Positions 38,425 to 48,428 of a DNA stretch of 64,000 nt are shown here, piece by piece. The DNA lies in assembly GCA_001692895.1 (NCBI GenBank), contig KV748177.1, positions 3,100,001-3,164,000 on the forward strand, given 5' to 3'. This DNA is from Cenococcum geophilum 1.58 (taxonomy: Eukaryota > Ascomycota > Dothideomycetes > Gloniales > Gloniaceae). Within the stretch, counting starts at the first letter, position 1, and each line of letters starts with the position of its first letter. The notes under the pieces were generated by a model. It did no database searches and had not been told where the DNA came from. It was given only the letters and a program-made list of their open reading frames with translations. A program made the translations under genes and the position numbers.

Positions 38425-39440
38425 GGCCGTTGAAATCGGACTCTGCACCTGTACGTGGTGACGGCTACGAACCTGGTCTTCGAAGTTCAGATCCAGAGCC
38501 AACGCAGAGACGTCGCACAGCGTGCGGACAGGACCTGGTGGTGGTTGTGGGCGTTGAGGGCGGTGGTGAAAAATTTTCAGATGGTGAGATCTTAAAAACC
38601 ACTACTGTTGGCTCTCTACATACGACGACCACTACGCTGTTCTCCTATCCGGGGCACCTGTACGATCCAACATGGATGCACGGTATTCGATAACATCCCC
38701 CGACCCCCAGTTGAAAGCATCGACGACCTTACATCGACGAACGAGCGGACGAGCGAACGAACGAGCAAATATACGGCCCCTCCTAACCCCCAGGGCGATC
38801 GCCCGCGGAGCATGCGGTCACTCGCCGTACTGCCGTAATACTACTAAAGCGATAGCCGGATACAACCCCGTATGGTTTTCCTTGTCTCCTCTCGACGGAG
38901 TGGTGCCCCTAGAGAGGGCCTAGTGACTGGGGCCTAGGCACAAAAGATACCTAGGTACACACATCCCGCTTTCGGCTTTTAGTATTAGGATAGTAGAACG
39001 GATGAATCCCCCTTACGTCTTCGATAGGCCTTAGGGGGGGGGAGGCATAGCGTATATGGCAATGGTCTACAAGAGATAGCACACAGGGGATGGTCAAGAT
39101 ATGGAACACAAAGCATACAGCAATCAATTAGCAAGGCCTAGCTAGGACGTAGTGAACTCTAGTCTGGATAAGCTAAGGAAGGAAGTAGTGGTTCCTAAGG
39201 AGTTCGAACATCTAAGGAGGACAGGACGTAGCCGTAGGCCCGCAGGGCCGCCGCTATGGACGGACATGGCAAATCGGGGTTTTTCATCCTACTGAGGTGG
39301 CTCATAGGGTTTTTCCTCCCCCAACCCAACTGCAGGGTTTTCTTCATGTAAACTATAAGTTTTCCCCCTGTGACGGAGTAGTCTGCGTGGGCCAGATAGG
39401 ATCCGTATCAGACGTTAATCAAAGATCTACTACTACTACT
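38425..39440 (+). mobile_element. Retroposon R4, non-LTR type, 1016 bp, in the Copia-1 RNase H
   Basis: A perfect 14-bp duplication AATTGTGTAGTTAA flanks it (38411-38424 and 39441-39454); removing one copy restores the Copia RNase H frame. The 3' end is CAGACGTTAATC followed by a (TAC)n tail at about 39428-39440, a simple-repeat tail typical of some fungal LINE-type elements. Three overlapping frames (38430-38693, 38608-38838, 38672-38923, plus) have no recognisable domain. Its 3' end matches R1. Confidence 0.78.
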
Positions 39441-39916
39441 AATTGTGTAGTTAAACTAGGTACAATATAAGAGAAGAGGCTTATAGTCGACCTAATGTGC
39501 TTATATTAGGCCTACGAATGGCGTAAAATTGTAAAGGTTAGATGGATTAGCAGCGGAGATAACCTAGTAGACGCTATAACTAAGGCAAAGCCGTGCTAAG
39601 CTCTTAAACCCCTAATTAATATAAATAAGCTTAATCTAAATGTTATAGAATAGGTGGAACGAGACTAATGGAGTACTTGCGGTTTATTTACGGCTCGTTA
39701 AAAGGCCGTATAGTTTATTTACAGCCTATTAAAAGGCCGTACGGTTTATTTTACGGACCGTAAATAGGACTTATAGCTAGCTTAGAGCACCGTTTAAAAG
39801 GCAGCCCAGAAGACACCTTAGGAGGGATTTCCTATATATTCTTTTTATATTCTATAGTTCTGTTAAAGCAATTACGGGGGCTATATATAAGTGGGTCTAT
39901 TTTTAAGTGCCGCTAG

Positions 39917-40143
39917 TATATAATTACAGCACCTAGTGTACTAAACGCGTATTTACGCGTTTAGTGCACTAACTACTTACTTATAAAGCACTAACTAATT
40001 AGGGGGAGGGCACGTTAGTATATAGACTACGTAGTCTACCTTAATAGAATTAATAGTTACTATCATCTAAAAGAGTATACGATACTATACGTATTTCGTG
40101 CCCCTGGATATAACTTACCTATATTATTAAGTTAATACAAACA
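39917..40143 (+). repeat. Copia-1 3' LTR, 227 bp
   Basis: Same length as the 5' LTR; ends AATACAAACA, followed directly by the target duplication CTTAT. The palindromic-looking ACGCGTATTTACGCGT block lies near the start of both copies. Confidence 0.9.
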
Positions 40144-40849
40144 CTTATAAAAGCGCCTATATTATTAAGCAATTAGATTAAAGTCGCCTTTAAATAGCAA
40201 CGCGTTAATATTAAAGACCTTCTTCTTACTGCACTTAGTAAAATCTACCTTAGCTATAATATCTAGACGTTTATAAATGGGATGTTACTACTTAGTATAG
40301 TAGCTTATTTTATTAACAAAGATAGCAGGCTTTAATTAGCGCTTTTAGGCCTTCTATAACTATAAGGATTATATAATACTAAGAATATAGTAGCGGCTTT
40401 AGTAATAGTGATTTAGGAGTATTGATTTAATTATAAGCTTAGCTGCTTAATAACTAATAATACCGGCAATAATAATAACTTCTATAATTACCTCTTATAA
40501 AACCTCTTAGTATCCAAAAAGGAACGGCTTTAGTATATTAGCTATATTGTTAACCTTATTATTAAGGCCCTAATATATAGTAAAGTCGTAAGTAAGCTTA
40601 AGCGCTTGCTAATTAGTGCAAGCGATTAAGTTAAATTTAACTTTATATAATAGAAAGGCTTCGTTAGTAAAGTTTATAATATTATTAAATATATTATATA
40701 ATTAATAGGACGCCGTAAAAACTTTACTAAAAGTTAGCTTAAGGCCTATATAGAGGACGAACTATTTAATTATATAGAGTTTTTGCTTATTAAAGATAGA
40801 GGCATTTAGTGGAATTTAACCTACTTTATACTCTACCGTATATTACTTC

Positions 40850-41073
40850 TGTTTGTATTACTCTGCGTAATATAAAGCGTCTCCTAGGTGGTGAGTCCTC
40901 CACGGGGCACGTAGTACTATAGACGTATAGTACTAGTATGCTCTGTGTGGATGTGACTGACTTCTATTAAGTAGGCCACGTAGGCCTCTATATACTCTAT
41001 GGAAAGTGGGTCTAAGTAACGGAAGCGAAACAGGTTATATAACTAGGTTATGTGACCTATTTACATTTAAACA
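40850..41073. repeat. TRIM left LTR, 224 bp
   Basis: Contains GCGTCTCC, CCACGTAGGCC and GAAGCGAAACAGGT, all repeated in the right LTR. Confidence 0.88.
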
Positions 41074-41923
41074 CTAGGAGCACTTTGAAGTTTAGCCTGT
41101 TATAGTCCGTATAGTGTTTATATAAGACCGTAATATATAAGTTATAACGCAGACTTATTACGGCTTATATGTTGACTCGTTAAGGCCTATATATATTAAC
41201 TATATTAACATCCAACCTCTTATATCCTTTTTCTCCCTCTCTACTCTCCTCCCTGTATCTCCTCTAAAACCCATCCACACTACCGTCTGCTTATTTAGGG
41301 ACTCCGTAACTCTAACTCTGGTACCCTCTTGTATATATTCCTTAGCAGCGTTAAGGGTATAGGAACGTGTAGCCGTAAGGGCCCTAGCACGGGTTCGAAG
41401 TCTGTTAAGTAGACAATTGTTTAGGGTTTAAAGGTGCCCTATAACTGTTCTACCAAGAGCGTTACGGGTCTACAAATAGGTAGAGAGTATAAGGGGTGGC
41501 AGGTAGCGGGTGGCGGGTATATAGGGGCTTCGAGGTCTGCGAAGCTGTAGGGTATTAAGAGTGTTTCAAGGCTTGCTCGTATTGCTTATTTAGGGACTAC
41601 GTTGCTTAAGGGCCCGTAGTCTGTTAAGGAAAGGATCGTCTGGCGTACGTAGGTCGATTAATTTAGTGGACTAAGTTAAGGCTTGAAACTGCTTTGCGAC
41701 CGCTCTCCTTTGGGCGTTAGGAGTGTCTTTTAAAGCGGGTAAAGGAAGGTAGGTAGGTATAAGGGGTTTAAGGACATTTTGTAGTTACTCCGATATTTCG
41801 TATACGAGCCTTATTAGCTATTCGATGCTTTGCATATAAAATCTTATAACCTTCGCATACGGAGCTCTTTAAATAAGCCCCTTATTAGAGTACGCTTTTT
41901 AATCTATAGCGCTTATTAATTAA

Positions 41924-42147
41924 TATTTATATCACTCTGCGTAATATAAAGCGTCTCCTGGGTGGTAAGTCCTCTACGGGGCACATAGCACTATAGACGT
42001 ATAGTACTAGTATGCTCTGTGTGGATGTGACTGACTTCTATTAAGTAGGCCACGTAGGCCTCTACATACTCTATAGAAAGTGGGTCTAAGTGACGGAAGC
42101 GAAACAGGTCACATGACCAGGTCATATGACCTATTTACATTCAAACA
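41924..42147. repeat. TRIM right LTR, 224 bp
   Basis: Same length as the left copy with a few transitions; near its end a palindromic GGTCACATGACC motif is intact here but mutated to GGTTATATAACT in the left copy. Confidence 0.88.
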
Positions 42148-43591
42148 ACTTCTTTATAAGGCAATTAATAAATATTTACTTACTTAGAGGAAGCCAGCTA
42201 ATAATAGCTACAATCTATTATAAGACGTACTTACTAATAATAATTAGCAGTAGGTAGAGCGGCTTATTAAAATCCTAAAGCCTTTTATATTAGCTTCTAA
42301 GCGGATAAAAGGCGACGTTAATAGTCCTAGTATTAAAGGCTTATATAGCGCTTTATAGGAGTTAATTACTAATATAGAACTCCTTTATTAAATCCTCTAG
42401 CAAATTTAGCAAAGCCTTAAAAATAAAAGTAACTCTTTCCTTAAATTGGGCGTTAATATAGCTTTTTAAAAGATTAATAAATATTTTAATAAAATAAAGG
42501 ACGAGAGCCTTACTACTTTACTATAGTAATTCTCTATCTATTGCTTAAACGAGCCTACTTTTATAATAAATAGAAACGGTAGACTTAATAGTAGAAGTAC
42601 GCTAAGTAGTATATGGAAACTATATTTACTAACTTTATTAATAATTAAGAAGATAAGGAAGATAAGTAACTAGTTAAGCCGTAACGTAGAAAGGTTCCTT
42701 ATAAATCTAATAATAATTTAGCTAATAAATATGCGCAGTTGTTAGTTATTAATAAAAGCCTTACTTCTATACGCAATTAAAAGCGGATTAAGCTCGCTAG
42801 TAAGCTTAATCGCTACTATAACGTAGGCCTTAAGTTTATTAAGATTTATACTAATAATAATAATAAGGTAAATAATGTTGTTCCTAATCCTCTTACCTAG
42901 TGGCTTAATATTAGTTAAGTCCTCTATCCAACGCTTACTAAGATCGCTCTTAATATATTCTCTATACTAGCTATAAGCTTTATATATAAATAAGTCTTTA
43001 GTTAAGCTAAAAAGATTATTACTAATAAGCGTAATTAACTATTAGCCGACACTATTAAAGCGGATTAGTGCTAGAAATGGTAGCTAATTAAGGGCCTTTT
43101 ATTAAGTAGTTTAATTAACTGTATTAGCACTAATAGAGCGTTAACTATACCCTAGTTAACGAGCTTAAACGTTAATCTTACTAGCTATAAGCTAAATGTA
43201 GAGGTAGGAGAGCCGGCTTGGTAAGCTATATTTACTAAAGCTTTATATTTAATTAAAATCTAATACTAAAATAGAGCCTTCGGAGCCTTACTACTTACTA
43301 CCTTCCTACCTTTTTTAGGCCTCTGCGGGCGTATAGGACGATTTTAGCTACATTTAAATACTATATTAGGTAAATTAAGGTAGATTTTTAATTGGGCAAC
43401 GTTAATATTTATATATATAGAGGTGCTGCCAAAAATCTGGAATAAAATACTATTAAATCTATACTAATTGTCTAATTAGGAAAGCGAGCTGACAGCGGAA
43501 CAGTCAGCGTACCTTATTTTGATGCAGCGGACAGCGAGCGATCTGGTTGGCCGCAGTCAGTCAGCTATAGGGCCTTAAAGCTCGCTGGAGA

Positions 43592-43610
43592 CTGACTGTT
43601 GGACACACTG
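43592..43610 (-). repeat. hAT terminal inverted repeat, right
   Basis: CTGACTGTTGGACACACTG, the exact inverse complement of the left terminus. Preceded by GCAGTCAGTCAGC at about 43552-43564, as found near the left end. Confidence 0.8.
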
Positions 43611-44262
43611 TGTGCCATTGCAACTGTGATTCATTGTATTCATACTATATACAATGACGTCTCTTTCTTTCAACAAATGGCTTCAACGATAATGTAAACC
43701 AATCGCGAAAGAACCAATGCTACACTTTATACTATGCTAGTACTAAATTGGGTTATCTGCGCCTAACCTTCGTCGACGATCTGTTGCATAAGTCGGCGAA
43801 TGCAGGCACGTCTAAATCTGCACAGGTCGATTGAACGCGTTGCAAAGGCAGCCAAACTACTGGTTCCGAAAGAGGCGCATTGGGCGAAGGCATGAGCGAA
43901 TTTTGCAACGGACCATACGCCGTATAAGGTCGGCTGAGGTAGAGGTTGAGGACGAGCAGCAGAAGATGAAGGTGCGATAGAGAAACCGTCCTAGGACTAC
44001 CAGCTGTGGAAAGTGAGACTCATGTGATGGTTGGTTGATTGATTGAGAGAGCTATTGAGACACGATATGATGCATAGACGGTGCCAAGTCGAAACAGGCA
44101 GTGGCGGCCCAAAGGCCGTCCTCCGACACCAGCAAATATATAACTGGAACCCCTGACTGAGATCGCACCGGTATTATACCGCCTCTTAGACCTCAATAAG
44201 CGGAGTTCTGCACGTGGACTCATTGTGGCCTAAGCTCTTCTCTAGTCTTCAGTGCTGCAATG
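43611..44262. other. Intergenic, ordinary composition
   Basis: RIP-type bias stops abruptly at the hAT terminus. A minus-strand stretch at about 43983-43757 is free of stops for some 75 codons but lacks an ATG and clear splice sites. No gene assigned. The region downstream of the UstYa stop should hold its terminator. Confidence 0.5.
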
Positions 44263-45253
44263 TCAACACGCTTTCCCATCACAACTCATGGCATGGTCTT
44301 TCATCCAATCTACCAATTTATCAAATCTACGGCACTTGTGATGGTTCGAGAAATCCGCCACATCGCCTAGTGGATTTGAAGGGTCATGTCGAATCAAGAG
44401 CGGGGTAACATCGCCATGGCACATGATAGCAATTCTCAAGCTCTCGATGCAGTGATCAACGTGTGTTCGAGCCATCTGAGGAGTTCCCCGGAAGTGCTCT
44501 GGTGGGGTTTCGTAGGAGTCTAGATAAGTGTACTGTCGAATCTTGTTCTGTTTAAGATTGTACTGGTTAGCAAAGGCAACTTATATATCAAAGGGGAATG
44601 CAGCGGGTATACCAAACAATGCAACTGATGGAAAACTTCGAAATTGGCTACAACCCCTCTTCCATACTGTGGAGGTGTCAACTTCCACATATCATCTAAA
44701 GTCTTGTTGAGTAGATGCAACACGTCGAAAGGGATATTTATTTCGCCAACTATAGTTATTATGCAAGTTAACCCAAGTCTCAAGGAACTAGATAACTTAC
44801 TGTTCCAGAGATTATCCCACGCCTCGTCTCCTTCAGCAGTCGGTTTTCCCATATAAAGGGACGTTTTCCAAAAGTCATTGTCCCAATCCAGGTCGTAGTA
44901 CTCGACAGCCTCTACCATTGGGGCTATTTAAAAAAAACCAGGCCATAGAGGTTAGCATTTCACAATAACGGACATAATTCTGAAAGTTGAAGTGTCCGCT
45001 CACAATACGTGGATAGTTGCCTTGCACAACTAAGGTCAGTAGGTTTTACGATGGTGTAAGCCGTAATAAGCAGGAAAGCTCCCATTATAGTTAACGAAGC
45101 AGATAGGTAACGAGACCATCTGCAACAGTGCTTCTCGCGACTGTGATTGATGTCGGTTTGTTTAATTAGAGGAAAGTCTTGACCTTCCTCCCCTCCGCCG
45201 TCAGTAGAAACATCCAAAGGCAGGAGCCTCTTATAGAACTTGTTAGGGATCAT
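44263..45253 (-). CDS. UstYa-like (DUF3328) protein, four exons, 264 aa
   Basis: UstYa-family proteins act in fungal ribosomal-peptide pathways, where they are linked to oxidation and cyclisation of tyrosine-bearing core peptides; others are uncharacterised. Exons are 45253-45004, 44923-44801, 44749-44613 and 44547-44263, 795 nt in all, with matched phases. Donors are GTGAGC, GTAAGT and GTATAC; acceptors are AAATAG, ACTATAG and AAACAG. Domain order: cytoplasmic N-terminus, one membrane segment at about residues 51-69, the block YSPMVEAVEYY at about 83-93, SLYMGKPT and AWDNLW, LLNKT, then the two signature motifs HQLHC at 165-169 and HVDHC at 199-203, followed by MCHGDVTP at 212-219 and CRRFDKLVDW. 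Both HxxHC motifs are complete, there is no in-frame stop, and base use is normal, so it looks functional although it sits 650 bp from a dead transposon. Which UstYa subgroup it belongs to cannot be told here. Confidence 0.93.
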
Positions 45254-45460
45254 ATCTTATCACGTTGAGGACGATTTATCTGTTGTGGGAGTTGCGAAGA
45301 TCGTGTAATTGAGACGCCTGTGCACGGGTTTAACTAACATCACAGGAGAAATTCCGGAGGAGGAACGGAAAATAAAGGAAACGCGAATGCATCATGTGAA
45401 CTCTTAGGCACCCCGTATCGCCTCATCCCTCTGCAACGGTGGGCTGGTTTTAGTTGCTAA

Positions 45461-45651
45461 CAGAGTTGATAATAAGCAAGCTAAGCTGGTTTGGGACTGT
45501 GCGCAAAGCCGTGCAAGCGCTATACACTGGTAAAAACACAAGTGCAAGGCCATTAATATGGTCTGTGGTCTCGTGCAAGGTGCTCATGTCAACCTGTACA
45601 CGGTTTTGCGCACGGCCTTCCAACCTGCTTGCTTGCTTGTTATCAACTCTG
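45461..45651. mobile_element. hAT-type MITE (copy 2), 191 bp
   Basis: Terminal inverted repeats starting CAGAGTTGATAA, about 50 bp with scattered mismatches, and a perfect 8-bp duplication GTTGCTAA (45453-45460, 45652-45659). Same family as the element at 229-377 by terminal sequence and a shared internal GTGCAAGGTGCTC. It lies about 200 bp upstream of the UstYa start codon and could affect its promoter. The 85-codon frame over it is chance. Confidence 0.88.
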
Positions 45652-46152
45652 GTTGCTAAGAGCCTTCTTCAGACTACTAATGACGTAAAGTTATGCATAC
45701 TAATAGGCTAACGCCGCTCCTTAAATCCGCTGAGCCATTTCTTCCGAAGACAGGTGGCAGAACCACCAGCATCTAGGTTGTAGTCTCTGTACCTTGGTAA
45801 TGTACTTAGCTCACAGGCTAAACGGGGATATCATAGCTAGAAACAGAGTGATAAAATGTGAGACAATTTAGAAAATGACTATATCCCTTGACATGCGTCC
45901 TCTCGCCTAATTGACCAATAAGATCGTTCAAATTAGGCATCGGATCGATAATTTTAAGTGGTTTGAATCAGGCAAATCCCAAGGCTTTTGGGGAGGCTTT
46001 TTCGCAGTCTAGGTAGGTGAAATTATATATTGGGTAGGCTGAATAAAACCCTCATCATAAGATTAATAGTTTCGGATCATTACAGTGGCAAGACATTGGT
46101 CTGTTCACACGCGACAATATTGTCACCAAATTCAATTACCCACCACACCACA

Positions 46153-47270
46153 ATGCAACGCTCGTTTGGCACAGAAATTAGTGGAAATTACAGGCCTGGA
46201 GCAGAGCTCTTAAATATACAAAGAGCTGGAATCCTTAGTGTAGTAGAGGCAGGGGAAGAGAAGACTAAAATCGCGGCTAGATATTGCGTTAGTCGTCGCG
46301 TTATTTATAATACAATCGATCAATAGAATAGGTACTATACGCTCAACTCTCTACTAAGGCCTAGAGCGTCCAAAAAGCTTAATTAATACTAAAAGTATCT
46401 GCCTATTTAAATTATATATAGAAACCCTTAAATTAACTATATAGCTTTTAAGTACTAAGTTATAGGGGTTACCGTTAAGCATAAAACTTTATAATATCTC
46501 TTTTAAAAAAATACTATATTGCAAACTAGCGCGCTAAGAAGAGACTAAAGCTAACGCTAGCAGTAGCTTAATTAAGACTTTATTAGGCTTAAAAGTATAA
46601 GAGATTCTCTTAGAAAGATATTAAGTTTTCTAATAAGTATTTCTATAAATATAACTCTAGAAAGAAGCCTATTTAGGTCTTCTATACGTCTTTATAAAAG
46701 TTAAATTATAATTTTATTAAAGAGGTATTTAATAAAAAGAATCTTATATAGATAATCTACGCCATTTTTAGATATAACGGCTATTTAAAGTTAATTGCTA
46801 TAGAAAGGGACGCTTTGGCACGAAAGTAAGGCTATAGTACCTAAAGCTAGGTCTAGGCCTTAGAAGAAAGCCTTATACTAATCTATAAGCCTTTAAATAT
46901 ATACTAAATAAATAACGCTCTAATTTATAAAGGAATAGTTAGAAACATATAGTATTTAAATACTAAAATTCCCTCTATACTTACCTAATTAAATACCTTT
47001 AGTAAGTACTAAAAAATAAGGCTCTTAAGCTTTATCTAAAGCTTAAATAGATAAGGTAAAGTAGGAAGGATTTAGAGAGTTTAATTAAAGCATATAAAGA
47101 GGTATAGATGGCCCTTAATTAAGGCCTTATACAGTATAAAACGAAGGCTAAAGGTAGTAAGAAATGTATATAGCTAGCAGATAAAGTATTAACTATAATT
47201 AAATAATCTATATACTGATTTGGCTGCATTTAATTACTATAGCGTTATTATAGTCGGAAATAGGGAATAA
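46153..47270 (+). pseudogene. Tc1/mariner-type transposase, 3' part RIP-mutated
   Basis: From Met at 46153 to about 46325 the frame is intact and gives a helix-turn-helix of the Tc1/mariner type (ILSVVEAGEEKTKIAARYCV then SRRVIYNTI). After the TAG at 46324 the same reading continues as A+T-rich sequence with many TAG/TAA. A degenerate copy of the catalytic-region motif P-Y-S-P-D-L-N-P-I-E is visible at about 46970-47010 as P-Y-x-P-N-x-I-P. Terminal inverted repeats were not found. The transposase would cut and paste DNA at TA sites; this copy is dead. The change from unmutated to mutated sequence within one gene is abrupt. Confidence 0.75.
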
Positions 47271-48289
47271 AGTTATTAGAATCTAACGGGTACTATATCT
47301 ATTTTATATTAGGCCTAGACATAATAGCAGAACGTTTTAAGTACGCTAGATATAGGATCCTTATGGTAATCCATTAAACTAGCGTCGCGTGGATCTAAGG
47401 TTAAATTTATTCCAATGCACTATACCTAAATAAAAATAATAGTTACTAGCCTGCCATTTTAGATCCAATTGGCGCGAGTGTTAAATAGATCACTAGATCC
47501 TTGCAATAGGGCTGGTTAGATCTGCTGCTTCATATTCTATTTCTTATTTATTTATATACTATATAATACCTAAGAGCGCCGTGGCTTGTACTAAGTGTTA
47601 TCCTTCACATGGATAGATACGCTCTATAAAATGTGCTCCGTGCGCACTAATCAAGAAGTTGTTCCGCCAAACTAATGAGATTTTGAATAAAGCCACGAAT
47701 ATACTGTATTTTGTTGTAGATTATATATAGGGCCTCATTCGAGGGCGTTAAGTCGACCGACATGCTCCTGCCAATACGGGCCATCCTTGCATAGTGGTAT
47801 TCGACAGTGTCGACACCCTTACGTCACTTCTATGCGAGAGTGTTGTATTCTTAATGTCGCGCACGGGCCATAAAAATACTACCTCATCTATGCAAGGGAT
47901 AGAACAGAAAGGAATTGGGCAGAGACACGTAGTGACGCTACTGTGTATTGAGAGCGGGAATACCTGTAATCTCTACGTCATTATCAATCAATCTCATACT
48001 CGGTCTTTCTTGACACTAAGTATTAGTTTGCAGCGCATTGCGCTAAAAAGTAGTACTGCCCTATGATCTATTATTTAGTCTATGCAAAGAGCGCTATACT
48101 TCTTGGCACTATGTCTTACAAAATTTGCGCTCTAAAACGACAGTCGCTTTACATGGGAAAGCGCACAGCTTCAGCTCGTAGCCGTACTTTTAGGCTAGAA
48201 GAAGATTCGGCCGATGGGGAGAGCTAAGGTCATATGACAAACGTTTAAATTTGACGGCTAGGGAAGAGATTATAAAATAGTATTAGGAA
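47271..48289. other. Intergenic; remnants of mutated repeat, then ordinary sequence
   Basis: 47271-47570 is still A+T-rich, with GGATCTA/TAGATCC motifs that may be the end of the Tc1/mariner element. From about 47570 composition is normal. A plus frame at 47794-48066 (90 codons) has no domain and is not supported. The last 200 bases are the upstream region of the peptide gene. Confidence 0.45.
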
Positions 48290-48317
48290 GTGGGCATATA
48301 AATATAAGAATGCCCAC
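48290..48317 (+). promoter_or_regulatory. Inverted repeat around a TATA-like box, peptide gene promoter
   Basis: GTGGGCAT (48290-48297) and ATGCCCAC (48310-48317) are perfect inverted arms; the loop is ATAAATATAAGA, a TATA-like sequence. It lies 112-139 bp before the start codon at 48429. The intervening sequence is CT-rich (TCATCTTTATTGACAG, TTGAGCTTCTCTTACACC), usual for a fungal 5' leader. A dimeric regulator binding over the TATA box is possible but not shown. Confidence 0.5.
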
Positions 48318-48428
48318 GCCGAGTGAAGTTATTCCTTCAACCTATATTCATCTTTATTGACAGTCATCGTCTTACTATCATTTTGAGCTTCTCTTACACC
48401 AAAGGATCCGTTAGATCTCCATCTCAAA

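Larger units (their letters stand above)
18555..40143 (+). mobile_element. Copia-1 LTR retrotransposon, RIP-mutated, host of three nested insertions
   Basis: 227-bp LTRs (18555-18781 and 39917-40143) and a 5-bp target duplication CTTAT (18550-18554, 40144-40148) define it. In order on the plus strand it holds gag (about 19.1-20.6 kb; degenerate zinc knuckle CFxxGKxG near 20400-20440), a protease-like segment (about 20.8-21.03 kb), preintegrase/integrase (34.69-35.7 kb), reverse transcriptase (about 35.9-36.4 and 37.6-38.1 kb) and RNase H (about 38.1-38.42 and 39.45-39.6 kb). The order gag-protease-integrase-RT-RNase H is Copia-type. All frames are full of TAG/TAA. Removing Gypsy-1, R2 and R4 rejoins the reading frame at each site. 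The element's own length is then about 5.8 kb. Confidence 0.9.
40850..42147. mobile_element. TRIM-like non-autonomous LTR element, 1298 bp
   Basis: Two 224-bp direct repeats (40850-41073 and 41924-42147), starting TGTTTGTATTACTCTGCG (TATTTATATCACTCTGCG in the second) and ending AAACA, enclose an 850-bp interior with no coding capacity for gag or pol. A perfect 5-bp duplication ACTTC (40845-40849, 42148-42152) flanks it. The LTRs are more G+C-rich than the host and differ mainly by transitions. Confidence 0.88.
40149..43330 (+). pseudogene. hAT transposase, RIP-mutated, interrupted by the TRIM element
   Basis: Read through stops, the segment before 40849 ends with a degenerate version of the hAT RWNSTYxML motif (about 40790-40845). 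The frame continues across the removed 1298-bp insertion (42153 on) into a helical region with W/Y residues and a stretch like LxxILKPFxxASKxIEGD typical of the hAT core. Stop codons, mostly TAG, occur throughout. The gene would encode a nuclear cut-and-paste transposase; it is clearly dead. Confidence 0.65.
16050..43610 (+). mobile_element. RIP-mutated hAT transposon expanded to 27.6 kb by nested insertions
   Basis: Left end CAGTGTGTCCAACAGTCAG at 16050 and its inverted match at the right end (43592-43610) delimit the unit. Both ends also carry subterminal CAGTCAGTCAG arrays and a CTATAGGG motif. Between the nested insertions, RIP-mutated sequence reads on the plus strand as a hAT transposase, for example a degenerate form of the RWNSTY motif near 40795-40830. 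Without Copia-1, the TRIM element and the retroposon at 17293-18443, the host is about 3.5 kb, normal for hAT. The flanking 8-mers (AAGTAGGC left, TGTGCCAT right) do not match, so a target duplication is not confirmed; the ends may be mutated or may come from two copies. Confidence 0.7.

Noticed and set aside
38430..38923. Three overlapping plus frames inside R4
   Set aside because: They overlap each other in different frames within a non-autonomous retroposon and match no domain.
41395..41410. tRNA-like B box (GGGTTCGAAGTC) in the TRIM interior
   Set aside because: No matching A box at the right distance and no cloverleaf can be drawn.
16042..43618. 8-bp target duplication for the large hAT
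   Set aside because: The 8-mers next to the two ends (AAGTAGGC and TGTGCCAT) do not match, so the hAT call rests on ends and transposase remnants only.
43757..43983. Stop-free minus-strand stretch of about 75 codons
   Set aside because: No ATG, no clear splice signals and no recognisable motif; could be an exon but cannot be supported.
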